Shown here piece after piece: positions 1-6,537 of a stretch of 9,346 bases of DNA (its first letter is position 1; every line of letters begins with the position of its first letter). The notes beneath the pieces are model-generated. The model was not told the origin of the DNA. It made no database searches and saw nothing but the letters and a program-made list of their open reading frames with translations. Both the position numbers and the translations under genes were made by a program. Source of the DNA: Betaproteobacteria bacterium (GTDB taxonomy: Bacteria; Pseudomonadota; Gammaproteobacteria; Burkholderiales; SG8-39); assembly GCA_012274205.1 (NCBI GenBank), contig JAAOZY010000195.1:1-9346 (forward strand), written 5' to 3'.

Positions 1-748
1 CAACCTCCCGGTTGCGCTGGTGATGCCGCTGCTCGAGTCGCTCGCCGGCTCCGGGCACGAGCGCGTGGCGCTGAGCATGGACGCGCGCAGCGGCGATTCG
101 GTGCGCCAGCTGCCGCAAACCGTCTCCGCGCTCAGGCAGAAGGGCGTGGACGTGCGCCTGCTGTTCCTCGAAGCCAAAGACGAAACCCTGATCAAGCGCT
201 TTTCCGAAACGCGGCGGCGCCACCCGCTGAGCGACGGCGCGCTCACTGTAGCCGAAAGCATCGCGCGCGAACGCGAGCTGCTGGGCGAAATCGGCGAATT
301 CGCGCACCACGTCGACACCAGCGAACTTTCGCCCAACACCCTGCGCAGCTGGATCAAGAAACTGGTCGAGCTCGACCGCTCGCGCCTGACGCTGCTGTTC
401 GAATCGTTCGGCTTCAAGCAGGGGATACCGCTGGATGCGGACTTCGTGTTCGACGTGCGCTGCCTGCCCAATCCGTACTACGAGCCGCGCCTGCGCGATC
501 TGACCGGGCGCGATGCGCCGGTCGTCGCGTTTCTCGAGGCGGAACAGGCGACGCAGAACATGTACCGCGACATCCACACCTTTATCGCCACCTGGCTGCC
601 CGCGTTCGTGAGCGAAAACCGCAGTTATCTCACCGTCGCCATCGGCTGCACCGGCGGCCAGCATCGATCCGTGTATTTCGCCGAGCGCCTGGGTGCAGCT
701 TTCAGCAGCGACAACCAGGTCATAATCCGGCACCGGCAGATACGATGA
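1..748 (+). CDS. rapZ: RNase adapter / nucleotide-binding protein RapZ, 5' end outside window
   Basis: RapZ (YvcJ family) is a cytoplasmic P-loop protein. In enterobacteria it guides RNase E to the GlmZ small RNA and senses glucosamine-6-phosphate; its role in betaproteobacteria is less clear. The reading frame is open from base 2 and gives 248 residues, against about 285 for the family. The missing 40 or so include the Walker A loop. Seen: the NLP remnant of the conserved VDNLP stretch at the very start, MDARS near residue 26, FSETRRRHPL near 67, DVRCLPNPYYEPRLR from about 151, and the C-terminal signature GCTGGQHRSVY at about 215-225. The tail ends in RHR, as in other members. The E. coli protein, as I recall it, has Lys where this has Gln in the signature. 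The stop TGA overlaps the ubiX start, suggesting translational coupling. Identification is firm; function in this organism is inferred. Confidence 0.95.
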   Translation, partial: NLPVALVMPLLESLAGSGHERVALSMDARSGDSVRQLPQTVSALRQKGVDVRLLFLEAKDETLIKRFSETRRRHPLSDGALTVAESIARERELLGEIGEFAHHVDTSELSPNTLRSWIKKLVELDRSRLTLLFESFGFKQGIPLDADFVFDVRCLPNPYYEPRLRDLTGRDAPVVAFLEAEQATQNMYRDIHTFIATWLPAFVSENRSYLTVAIGCTGGQHRSVYFAERLGAAFSSDNQVIIRHRQIR

Positions 749-1356
749 CCAAGACCATCACGCTCGCGCTCACCGGCGCCTCCGGCATGCCCTATGGCAT
801 ACGCCTGCTCGAATGCCTGCTCGCCGCGGACATACGCGTATACCTGATCTATTCGCAGGCGGCGCAGGTGGTGGCGAAGCAGGAACTGGACCTCACGCTG
901 CCCGCGCGCACGGCCGAGGCGGAGAAACTGTTCAGCGAGCGCTACCAGGCGCGGCCGGGCCAGCTGCGCGTATTCGGGCGCGAGGAATGGTTCGCGCCGG
1001 TAGCCTCGGGCTCCAACGCGGCGGACGCCATGGTCATCATCCCCTGCACCATAGGCACGCTGGCGGCGGTGGCGGCGGGCATGTCGGACAATCTGATCGA
1101 GCGTGCCGCCGATGTGATGCTGAAGGAGCGGCGCAAGCTGGTGCTGGTGCCGCGCGAAACGCCGTTTTCCGCGATTCACCTCGAGGCCATGCTCAAACTT
1201 GCGCATGCCGGCGCCGTCATCCTGCCCGCCAATCCGGGCTTCTATCACCGGCCCCAGAGCGTCGCCGCCGTGGTCGATTTCATCGTCGCGCGCGTGCTCG
1301 ACCAGCTCGGCGTCGAACACGATTTGATGCAGCGCTGGGGCGAGAACAAAGCATGA
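745..1356 (+). CDS. ubiX: flavin prenyltransferase UbiX
   Basis: UbiX joins a dimethylallyl group to FMN to make prenylated FMN, the cofactor of UbiD-type decarboxylases in ubiquinone synthesis and some aromatic acid pathways. The 203-residue product fits the family length. Seen: TGASG at 10-14 (FMN phosphate loop), GSNAADAMVIIPCTIGTLA at 89-107, the basic stretch LKERRK at 126-131, VPRETP at 135-140 with the family's key Glu at 138, and GFYHRPQ at 165-171 with the conserved Tyr. The ATG at 745 overlaps the rapZ stop (ATGA) and has only a weak ribosome site inside rapZ, so coupled translation is likely. No UbiD gene lies in the window. The paralogous Pad1-like decarboxylase subunit cannot be excluded from sequence alone, but it is the same enzyme class. 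Confidence 0.95.
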   Translation: MTKTITLALTGASGMPYGIRLLECLLAADIRVYLIYSQAAQVVAKQELDLTLPARTAEAEKLFSERYQARPGQLRVFGREEWFAPVASGSNAADAMVIIPCTIGTLAAVAAGMSDNLIERAADVMLKERRKLVLVPRETPFSAIHLEAMLKLAHAGAVILPANPGFYHRPQSVAAVVDFIVARVLDQLGVEHDLMQRWGENKA

Positions 1357-1374
1357 GGAGAGGAATCCCCTCCT
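1356..1374. terminator. possible short bidirectional terminator between ubiX and the aryl-CoA ligase
   Basis: An imperfect palindrome starts at the last base of the ubiX stop; eight of nine symmetric pairs match around base 1365 (AGGAGAGGA facing TCCCCTCCT). It is followed on the + strand by TTTC. It lies in the 31-base gap between two convergent genes, where a terminator is expected. The stem would need to open several central pairs for a loop and the T tract is short, so the call is weak. Confidence 0.3.
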
Positions 1375-1387
1375 TTCGTCAAGAGCC

Positions 1388-3028
1388 TTAGGCCGTCTCG
1401 CGCAACCTGAAGCGCTGCAGCTTGCCCGTTTCCGTACGCGGCAGCGCAGCCAGGAATTCGACAGCGCGCGGATACTTGTAGGGCGCGATGCTCTTCTTCA
1501 CGAATTCCTGCAGCTCTTTCACCATCGGTTCATTGCCGGTATAGCCGGACTTGAGCACCACGCACGCTTTCACGATCTGGCCGCGCTCGGCGTCGGGCAC
1601 GCCGACTACGCCGCATTCGGCCACGGCGGGATGCTGCAGCAGCGCCGCCTCGACCTCGGGGCCGGCGACGTTGTAACCGGCGGAGATGATCATGTCGTCG
1701 GTGCGCGCCTGATAGCAGACGTAGCCCTGCGCATCCATACTGCACGCATCGCCGGTCAGGTTCCAGCCGCGCATGCCGCCCCGGCCGATCACATAGTCCA
1801 GCTGGCGCGCATCGTCGAGATAGCGGCAGCCGGTGGGCCCCTTTACCGCAAGGCGGCCGACTTCGCCCGGCGCGCACGGTCTGCCGGCCGCGTCGAGGAC
1901 CTTCGCCGCATAGCCCGGAATCGCGTAGCCGATCGCGCCGCGGCGCACGCGCTCGGGCGTGTGCGATATGAAAATGTGGATCATCTCGGTTGCGCCCATG
2001 CCGTCGATAATCTCAATTCCGGTCGCCTCCTTGAACAGCTGCCGCGTCGCGTCGGGCAGGGCTTCGCCGGCCGATACGCACTTCGCCAGGCTCTTCAGAT
2101 CGTAGTTTTTCGCCAGGCCCGCCATCTGGCGGTAATAGGTCGGCGCGGTGAAGCAGATCGTGGCCTTGAGCTTCTGGATGGCCGCGAGCAGCGCGTCGGG
2201 CGTCAGCCTTTCGATGAGCACGGTGGACGCGCCGAAGCGCATCGGAAAACACAGCATCCCGCCGAGGCCGAAAGTAAATGCCAGCGGCGGCGTGCCGCAG
2301 AAGATGTCCTCCTGCCGGGGCTTCAGGCAGGAGCGCGGAAAGCAGTCGCACATGGCGAGCACGTCGCGGTGGAAATGCACCGTACCCTTGGGCCGGCCGG
2401 TGGTGCCCGAGGTGAAGGCGATCAGGCAGGGGTCGTCGGCCGCGCTGTCGATGTTGCCGAACACCGCAGGCTTGGACGCAAGTCTTTGCTCCAGCGTGTC
2501 CGCCCCCTCGTCGTTGAAGTACAGCACCCGCTTCAGGTCGCGGCACGCCGCGCGGGCCAGTTCCAGCTCCTGCGCCAGGCGCGCGTCGCACAGCGCGGCA
2601 CCCACCCTGGCCTTGTCGATGATCTGCTTCAGCTCGGTCGCGCGCAGCAGCGGCATGGTGGGCACCGCGACCAATCCGGCTTTGATCACCGCCAGCAGGC
2701 AGGCGGCCATCATCGGATTGTTGGGCGCGCGCAGCAGCACGCGATTGCCGGGTTTGAGTTTCAGGTCCTCGGTCAGCACCCGGGCGATCTGGTTGGCGCG
2801 CTGCTGCAGCTGGCGGTAGGTGCAGGAATAGGACTTGCCTTCGATCAGGGTGCGGATCACGATGCGCTCGCCTTGACCTGCTGCGACGGTCGCATCGAGC
2901 AGCTCGGCGGCGCAGTTCAGGCGCCCGGGATAGCGCAGCTCGGGCAGATCGAACGCCAGCTTCGGCCATTGGGCTTTCGGCGGAAGATGGTCCCGGACGA
3001 ATGTGTCGACATGCGCGCTAGCTTCCAT
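1388..3028 (-). CDS. aryl-CoA ligase, benzoate / 2-aminobenzoate-CoA ligase type
   Basis: Adenylate-forming enzyme that activates a carboxylic acid with ATP and couples it to CoA in the cytoplasm. From the start at 3028 it has 546 residues, a usual length. Seen: FTSGTTGRPKG at 205-215 (phosphate loop), GMGATE at 343-348, TGD at 425-427, TDDMI at 443-447 and the C-terminal RTETGK with catalytic Lys at 536. The N-terminal pattern with LPPKAQWP, DLPELRYP and RLNCAAELLD, and the ATEMIHIFIS stretch, resemble 2-aminobenzoate- and benzoate-CoA ligases rather than fatty acyl-CoA ligases; this is from memory of the families, so the substrate is not fixed. An in-frame ATG at 3055 exists, but GGAGGG at 3032-3037 serves the ATG at 3028. 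It is the last gene of the operon, 70 bases after the acyl-CoA dehydrogenase. Confidence 0.88.
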   Translation of the reverse strand: MEASAHVDTFVRDHLPPKAQWPKLAFDLPELRYPGRLNCAAELLDATVAAGQGERIVIRTLIEGKSYSCTYRQLQQRANQIARVLTEDLKLKPGNRVLLRAPNNPMMAACLLAVIKAGLVAVPTMPLLRATELKQIIDKARVGAALCDARLAQELELARAACRDLKRVLYFNDEGADTLEQRLASKPAVFGNIDSAADDPCLIAFTSGTTGRPKGTVHFHRDVLAMCDCFPRSCLKPRQEDIFCGTPPLAFTFGLGGMLCFPMRFGASTVLIERLTPDALLAAIQKLKATICFTAPTYYRQMAGLAKNYDLKSLAKCVSAGEALPDATRQLFKEATGIEIIDGMGATEMIHIFISHTPERVRRGAIGYAIPGYAAKVLDAAGRPCAPGEVGRLAVKGPTGCRYLDDARQLDYVIGRGGMRGWNLTGDACSMDAQGYVCYQARTDDMIISAGYNVAGPEVEAALLQHPAVAECGVVGVPDAERGQIVKACVVLKSGYTGNEPMVKELQEFVKKSIAPYKYPRAVEFLAALPRTETGKLQRFRLRETA

Positions 3029-3031
3029 CAA

Positions 3032-3037
3032 CCCTCC
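3032..3037 (-). promoter_or_regulatory. ribosome binding site fixing the ligase start
   Basis: Read on the - strand this is GGAGGG, three bases before the ATG at 3028. It lies inside the longer open frame that begins at 3055, and so argues for the shorter 546-residue protein. Confidence 0.75.
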
Positions 3038-3098
3038 AGAATTCCGGCGGCCCACCGTTCTTGCGCGGCGCAGCGGCTCGAGCCGGATGGGCGCACAG

Positions 3099-4256
3099 CT
3101 ACTTCAAGGTTTCGCGCCCGATGATGAGCTTTTGCACCTCGGTGGCGCCTTCGTAAATGCGCAGGGCGCGGATCTCGCGGTAAAGCTTTTCCACCGGGTA
3201 ACCGCTCACCACGCCCAGGCCGCCGAACATCTGCAGCGCGCGGTCGATGACCTGCTGCGCCGATTCGGTCGCCACCATCTTGGCCATCGCCGCCTCGCGC
3301 GTGGTGCGCACACCGCGCACGTCGCGCATCCAGGCGGCACGATAGGTGAGCAGCGCTGCGCTGTCGATGGCCGTGGCCATGTCTGCGATCGCCGCCTGCG
3401 TCAGCTGGAAATCCGCCAGTGTCTGGCCGAACATCTTGCGCCCCTTGGCGCGCGCGAGCGCTTCGTCCAGCGCGCGCCGCGCGAATCCGAGCGCGGCCGC
3501 GGCGACCGAGGCGCGAAAGATGTCCAGCGTCTGCATCGCTACCTTGAACCCCTGGCCGGGTTCCCCCAGGCGCTGCGCCGCGCTCACGCGGCAGCCGCGA
3601 AAGCGCAGGCTCGCGAGAGGATGCGGCGCGATCAGTTCGATGCGCGCCGCCACCTCGAGGCCGGGCGTGGCGGCGTCGACGACGAAGGCGCTGATGCCGC
3701 GCGCGCCCGCGGCTTCGCCGGTGCGCGCGAACACACAATAGAAATCGGCGATGCCGCCGTTGGAAATCCAGGTTTTCTCGCCGTCGAGCACATAGTGCTC
3801 GCCCTCGCGCCGCGCGCTCGTCGTCATCGCCCCGACGTCGGAGCCGGCATCGGGCTCCGACAGCGCAAAGGCGGCGATCGCCTCGCCGCGGGCCACGCGC
3901 GGCAGATAGCGCTGCTTCAAATCTTCGCTGCCGGCGATGGAAATGGCGCCCGATCCCAGGCCCTGCATGGCGAAAGCGAAATCGGCCAGCCCCTCGTGGC
4001 GCGCCAGCGTTTCGCGCGCAATGCACAGCGAGCGCGAATCGATGCCTTCGAACGCGCCGCCATAGGCCGCGGGCACGCAGTAGCGCAGCCAGCCGCCGCT
4101 GCCCAGGCGCGCCACCAGTTCGCGGCAACGCGCATCCAGGTCGGCGCCATGGTCCAGCTGCGCAAGTTCCTGCCCTGCCCAGAGATCGAGCTCGGCCGCA
4201 AGCCGGCGCTGCGGCACATCGAAGAACGGCCAGTCGAGGTAGGTCCGGTCGCTCAT
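3099..4256 (-). CDS. acyl-CoA dehydrogenase
   Basis: FAD-dependent cytoplasmic enzyme that introduces an alpha,beta double bond into an acyl-CoA and passes electrons to electron-transfer flavoprotein. It has 385 residues, normal for the family. Seen: the flavin and substrate segment AFALSEPDAGSD at 129-140, WISNGG at 163-168, the C-terminal helical motif QMFGGLGVVSGYPVEKLYR at 342-360, and IYEGATE at 367-373 with the catalytic Glu at 369 in the medium/short-chain position. The ATG at 4256 lies 10 bases after the dienelactone hydrolase stop and lacks a strong ribosome site, so it is probably translated by coupling. Next to an aryl-CoA ligase it may act on a ring-derived (cyclic or dicarboxylic) CoA thioester, but substrate class cannot be read from these motifs. 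Confidence 0.92.
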   Translation of the reverse strand: MSDRTYLDWPFFDVPQRRLAAELDLWAGQELAQLDHGADLDARCRELVARLGSGGWLRYCVPAAYGGAFEGIDSRSLCIARETLARHEGLADFAFAMQGLGSGAISIAGSEDLKQRYLPRVARGEAIAAFALSEPDAGSDVGAMTTSARREGEHYVLDGEKTWISNGGIADFYCVFARTGEAAGARGISAFVVDAATPGLEVAARIELIAPHPLASLRFRGCRVSAAQRLGEPGQGFKVAMQTLDIFRASVAAAALGFARRALDEALARAKGRKMFGQTLADFQLTQAAIADMATAIDSAALLTYRAAWMRDVRGVRTTREAAMAKMVATESAQQVIDRALQMFGGLGVVSGYPVEKLYREIRALRIYEGATEVQKLIIGRETLK

Positions 4257-4266
4257 CGCGCCAGGC

Positions 4267-4977
4267 TCAGCTGATGGTGGTGGCGAGGAAAGACAGCGAT
4301 CGCCCGCGCGCGAGCGCCGCGCTCTGCTGATTGTAGGCCGCGCGGTCCCAGCAGTTGAAGCCGTGATTCGCGCCCGGATAGACGTCGATGCGCACGCCCT
4401 CGCGCCCGGCGAAGGTCTGTTTCACCGCTTCGACCGCTGTGGCCGGAATGTGCGCATCGCTGCCGGCGAAGTGAAACAGCAGCGGACATTTGATCATTCC
4501 GGCTTGCTCCAGCTTGGTATGGATGCCGCCGCCGTAATAGCACACCGCCGCGTCCACGCCGGCATGGGCCGCGCACAGATAGGACAGCATCCCGCCCATG
4601 CAATAGCCGATCGACGCCACTTTGCCGCTGCATTCGGCCAGGCCGCGCAATGCCGCAACCGTGGCCGCAAGATCCTTCACGCCTGCGGCAAAATCCATTT
4701 TCTGCATGTAGCCCATGCCCCGCTGCATGTCGTCCGGGGCGTAGCCCAGATCGACCATCGGCTGCATGCGCCAGAAGATATCCGGCGCGAGGACCGTGTA
4801 ACCATCGCTCGCGTACTGATCCGCGACACCGCGTATATGCGCATTGACGCCGAAGATCTCCTGGATCAGGACGATGCCCGGACCTCTTGCGCCCTTGTCC
4901 GCGTGATGCGGCAGCGACAAATAGCCTTTGAAACTGCCGCCGTCCTGTGCCTTGATGTCTATCCAGCGTGAATTCAT
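4267..4977 (-). CDS. dienelactone hydrolase family protein
   Basis: Alpha/beta hydrolase of the dienelactone hydrolase family. Characterised members open the lactone ring of 4-carboxymethylenebutenolide in chlorocatechol breakdown; many relatives act on other esters. The 236 residues match the family length. Seen: LIQEIFG at 37-43 with the Glu at 40 that gates the thiol, GYCMGG at 124-129 with nucleophile Cys126, GSDAHIP at 172-178 with Asp174, and GANHGFNC at 202-209 with His205, so the Cys-Asp-His triad is complete. The ATG at 4977 is preferred over the in-frame ATG at 5019 because a strong ribosome site (4982-4989) sits just before it. It is the first gene of the operon. No signal peptide is seen, so it should be cytoplasmic. 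Its natural substrate is unknown. Confidence 0.9.
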   Translation of the reverse strand: MNSRWIDIKAQDGGSFKGYLSLPHHADKGARGPGIVLIQEIFGVNAHIRGVADQYASDGYTVLAPDIFWRMQPMVDLGYAPDDMQRGMGYMQKMDFAAGVKDLAATVAALRGLAECSGKVASIGYCMGGMLSYLCAAHAGVDAAVCYYGGGIHTKLEQAGMIKCPLLFHFAGSDAHIPATAVEAVKQTFAGREGVRIDVYPGANHGFNCWDRAAYNQQSAALARGRSLSFLATTIS

Positions 4978-4981
4978 TGCG

Positions 4982-4989
4982 CCCCCTCC
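4982..4989 (-). promoter_or_regulatory. ribosome binding site fixing the dienelactone hydrolase start
   Basis: GGAGGGGG on the - strand, four bases before the ATG at 4977. It decides against the longer frame from 5019, whose extra residues are a low-complexity Thr/Gly run. Confidence 0.75.
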
Positions 4990-5003
4990 GCCCGTCGTTG
5001 TAG

Positions 5004-5026
5004 TTGAGCCCCGTACCAAGGCTCAA
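5004..5026. promoter_or_regulatory. candidate operator: perfect 7-9-7 inverted repeat
   Basis: TTGAGCC at 5004-5010 and its exact reverse complement GGCTCAA at 5020-5026 are separated by nine bases. It spans the -35 and spacer of the + promoter and would cover the start point of the - promoter. A dimeric repressor bound here could control the transporter and the catabolic operon together. The regulator is not in the window and its family is unknown. Confidence 0.45.
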
Positions 5027-5032
5027 TATATT
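5004..5032 (+). promoter_or_regulatory. sigma70-like promoter for the MFS transporter
   Basis: TTGAGC (5004-5009), a 17-base spacer and TATATT (5027-5032) match the -35 and -10 consensus at four and five of six bases. Transcription would begin near 5039, leaving a leader of about 120 bases before the ATG at 5158. That leader holds a palindrome TTGCGCAA at 5046-5053 and two small hairpins (5066-5088 and 5096-5110). Confidence 0.5.
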
Positions 5033-5053
5033 GGGGCCACGCTGTTTGCGCAA
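5025..5053 (-). promoter_or_regulatory. possible divergent promoter for the hydrolase-dehydrogenase-ligase operon
   Basis: Read on the - strand: TTGCGC (5053-5048), a 17-base spacer and TATATT (5030-5025). The -10 is good and the -35 keeps only TTG. The start would be near 5018, about 40 bases before the hydrolase ATG. The palindrome CAATATATTG (5024-5033) supplies the -10 for both directions, so the two polymerases would compete. A weaker alternative is TTGAGC (5026-5021) with TACAAC (5002-4997), spacing 18. Confidence 0.35.
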
Positions 5054-5065
5054 GCGATGCGCCAA

Positions 5066-5110
5066 CGGCCCCTGCCTGTGGAGGGCCGGTCCAAACGCCC
5101 CATTTGGGCG
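5066..5110 (+). other. two small inverted repeats in the MFS leader
   Basis: CGGCCC at 5066-5071 pairs with GGGCCG at 5083-5088 (11-base loop), and CGCCC at 5096-5100 pairs with GGGCG at 5106-5110 (5-base loop). Neither is followed by a T tract. They could fold in the 5' leader of the transporter mRNA or be binding sites; in GC-rich DNA such short stems also arise by chance. Confidence 0.3.
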
Positions 5111-5157
5111 CGTTCTCGCCGCAGGCTGCGCGCTTTTACTGGATAATCGCCGTTCTC

Positions 5158-6342
5158 ATGACCAACCGCGCCGTATTCCTGCTGTCGCTCGCGGCGTTCG
5201 CGAGCGCGGCCAGCCTGCGCGCGACCGATACGCTGCTGCCCCAGCTCGCCGCGGAATTCTCAGTGACCACCGGAAGCGCAGCCTCGGTCGTGACCGCATT
5301 TGCGATTTCCTACGGACTGTTGCAGGCGATATACGGGCCGTTGGGCGATCGCTACGGCAAGTACCTCATGGTCTGCGCCACTACACTCGCCTCGGCGCTG
5401 GGCACCTTCGCCTGCGCCGCGGCGCCCACGCTCGATGTCCTCGTCCTTGCGCGCTTTGGCGCCGGCGCGACGGTCGGCGCGCTGATCCCGCTGTCGATGG
5501 CATGGATCGGCGATGTCGTCGCCTACGAGCAGCGCCAGGCGCTGATCGCGCGTTTCCTGCTCGGGCAGATCCTGGGCACGGCCTTCGGTCAATCGGTGGC
5601 GGGCGTGCTCGGCGAGCACTACGGCTGGCGCGCGATTTTCATCGTGCTCGGCGTGCTCTACCTGGTCGTGGGAACGCTGCTGCTGCTCGAATTGCGCAAC
5701 AACCCGATTACGCGCCGCTCGGCCAACGAGGCCACGGTGACCATAGGCGCGGGCCTCGCGCGCATGGCCGGGCTGCTCACGCAGCGCTGGGTGCGCATCG
5801 TCATCGGCACGGTGTTCCTCGAGGGCATGATGATGTTCGGATCGATCGCGTTCATCCCGACGCATCTGCAACAGCGCTTTTCCCTGGGCCCCGCGGTTGC
5901 AGGCGCGATGGTCAGTGCCTATGCCGTAGGCGGGGTGCTGTACGCGCTCAGCGCAAAGCGCTTCGTCGCGGGACTGGGCGAACGCGGCCTCGCGGCCGGC
6001 GGCGGACTGGCGCTCGCCGCCGGCTATCTCTGGCTCGCGCTCGCGCCAGTGGCTTGGGCGAGCGTGCCCGGCATTGCGCTCATCGGCGTCGGTTTCTATA
6101 TGTTGCACAACACGCTGCAGGTCAACGCGACCCAGATGGCCCCCGCGGCGCGCGGCTCGGCGGTGTCGCTGTTCGCGCTGTGCCTGTTTACCGGGCAGTC
6201 TGTGGGCGTCTGGCTGGCCGGAAGGGTAGTCGACGCTTACGGCACTGCGGTGGTGTTCCTGGCGGTGTCGCTGGGACTCGCCCTGCTCGGATTCAGCTTT
6301 CGCTGGCAGTTGAACATCCAGGCGCGCTCCGCACGCGCCTGA
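5158..6342 (+). CDS. major facilitator superfamily (MFS) transporter
   Basis: Inner-membrane secondary transporter of the MFS, 394 residues from the ATG at 5158, with about twelve hydrophobic segments. Seen: a first membrane segment at about 5-20; the motif A loop GPLGDRYGKYLM at 60-71 between segments 2 and 3; LARFGAGATVGALIP at 97-111 in segment 4; a charged central loop at about 178-195 dividing the two halves; and hydrophobic segments to about 382. An upstream ATG at 5104 would add 18 residues (MGAFSPQAARF and so on) ahead of the first segment. That start sits inside a small hairpin and the 5158 start gives a normal MFS N-terminus, but neither has a clear ribosome site. It diverges from the catabolic operon and probably carries its substrate or a product; direction and substrate cannot be told from sequence. 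Confidence 0.88.
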   Translation: MTNRAVFLLSLAAFASAASLRATDTLLPQLAAEFSVTTGSAASVVTAFAISYGLLQAIYGPLGDRYGKYLMVCATTLASALGTFACAAAPTLDVLVLARFGAGATVGALIPLSMAWIGDVVAYEQRQALIARFLLGQILGTAFGQSVAGVLGEHYGWRAIFIVLGVLYLVVGTLLLLELRNNPITRRSANEATVTIGAGLARMAGLLTQRWVRIVIGTVFLEGMMMFGSIAFIPTHLQQRFSLGPAVAGAMVSAYAVGGVLYALSAKRFVAGLGERGLAAGGGLALAAGYLWLALAPVAWASVPGIALIGVGFYMLHNTLQVNATQMAPAARGSAVSLFALCLFTGQSVGVWLAGRVVDAYGTAVVFLAVSLGLALLGFSFRWQLNIQARSARA

Positions 6343-6381
6343 ATTTCGAGGGCACACGGGTGTCATCGCCTCGCATTGCGG

Positions 6382-6430
6382 CTCCTAAGAGGCCATTTCA
6401 GAATTAACGAAATGGCCCCTGAATTAGGAG
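6382..6430. repeat. nested 49-base palindrome between convergent genes
   Basis: Inner arms GGCCATTTC (6391-6399) and GAAATGGCC (6409-6417) match perfectly around a 9-base loop. Outer arms CTCCTAA (6382-6388) and TTAGGAG (6424-6430) also match perfectly, giving 16 pairs with an asymmetric interior gap of two and six bases. GAATTA occurs twice in the same orientation (6401-6406 and 6421-6426). It lies 39 bases past the MFS stop and could end MFS transcription, but there is no T tract on either strand. It is more AT-rich than its surroundings, so a small inserted element is also possible. Confidence 0.7.
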
Positions 6431-6432
6431 AG

Positions 6433-6525
6433 TATGCGGGGAGACGCCCCGAAGGTCTCGATCCCGCTCCCCCGGTCCCGCTCGACGGGAGACGGAAAAG
6501 TCCCCGTAGGGGATATCCCCTCATT
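6433..6525. repeat. intergenic palindromic repeat, long variant (related to 9028-9077)
   Basis: The left end TATGCGGGGA (6433-6442) and right end TCCCCTCATT (6516-6525) are inverted copies at 8 of 10 positions. The first 22 bases match the - strand of the palindrome at 9028-9077 at 17 positions, ending in the shared GCCCCGAAG. The last 24 bases (6502-6525) match its other end at 17 positions. Between the ends about 45 extra bases carry a direct repeat TCCCGCTC (6462-6469 and 6476-6483) and GTCTC/GAGAC arms (6455-6459 and 6489-6493). The comparison was done by eye. Confidence 0.55.
6501..6513 (-). terminator. probable intrinsic terminator for the tctC gene
   Basis: On the - strand TCCCC-TAC-GGGGA forms a five-pair stem with a three-base loop, followed by CTTTTCC. 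It begins 24 bases past the tctC stop. An overlapping palindrome at 6508-6521 (AGGGGATATCCCCT) with TCATTTT after it could act weakly in the opposite direction for MFS. Confidence 0.5.
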
Positions 6526-6537
6526 TTGAAATAAGCC

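Noticed and set aside
625..1320. 231-codon open frame on the - strand
   Set aside because: Antisense to rapZ and ubiX, both clearly coding on the + strand; no motif is recognised.
3074..3085. 12-base perfect palindrome CGGCTCGAGCCG in the dehydrogenase-ligase gap
   Set aside because: It has no loop room for a strong hairpin, no T tract, and short GC palindromes are common in this sequence. A role as an intergenic site cannot be supported.
1631..3124. 497-codon open frame on the + strand
   Set aside because: It lies wholly antisense to the aryl-CoA ligase, whose motifs are all intact. The translation is Arg/Ala/His/Gln-rich with no recognisable domain, as expected for a shadow frame in GC-rich DNA.
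3003..4274. 423-codon open frame on the + strand
   Set aside because: Antisense to the acyl-CoA dehydrogenase, which has a complete catalytic motif set. Composition is that of a shadow frame and no ribosome site or family motif is seen.
5104..5157. N-terminal extension of the MFS transporter from the upstream ATG
   Set aside because: The ATG at 5104 lies in the loop and arm of a small hairpin and lacks a ribosome site. The protein from 5158 begins like a typical MFS protein directly before its first membrane segment.
5260..6366. 368-codon open frame on the - strand
   Set aside because: Antisense to the MFS transporter. It is highly charged and lacks any family motif.
6382..6525. CRISPR-like array
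   Set aside because: The repeats are inverted rather than regularly spaced direct copies, there are no spacers of constant length, and no cas gene is nearby.
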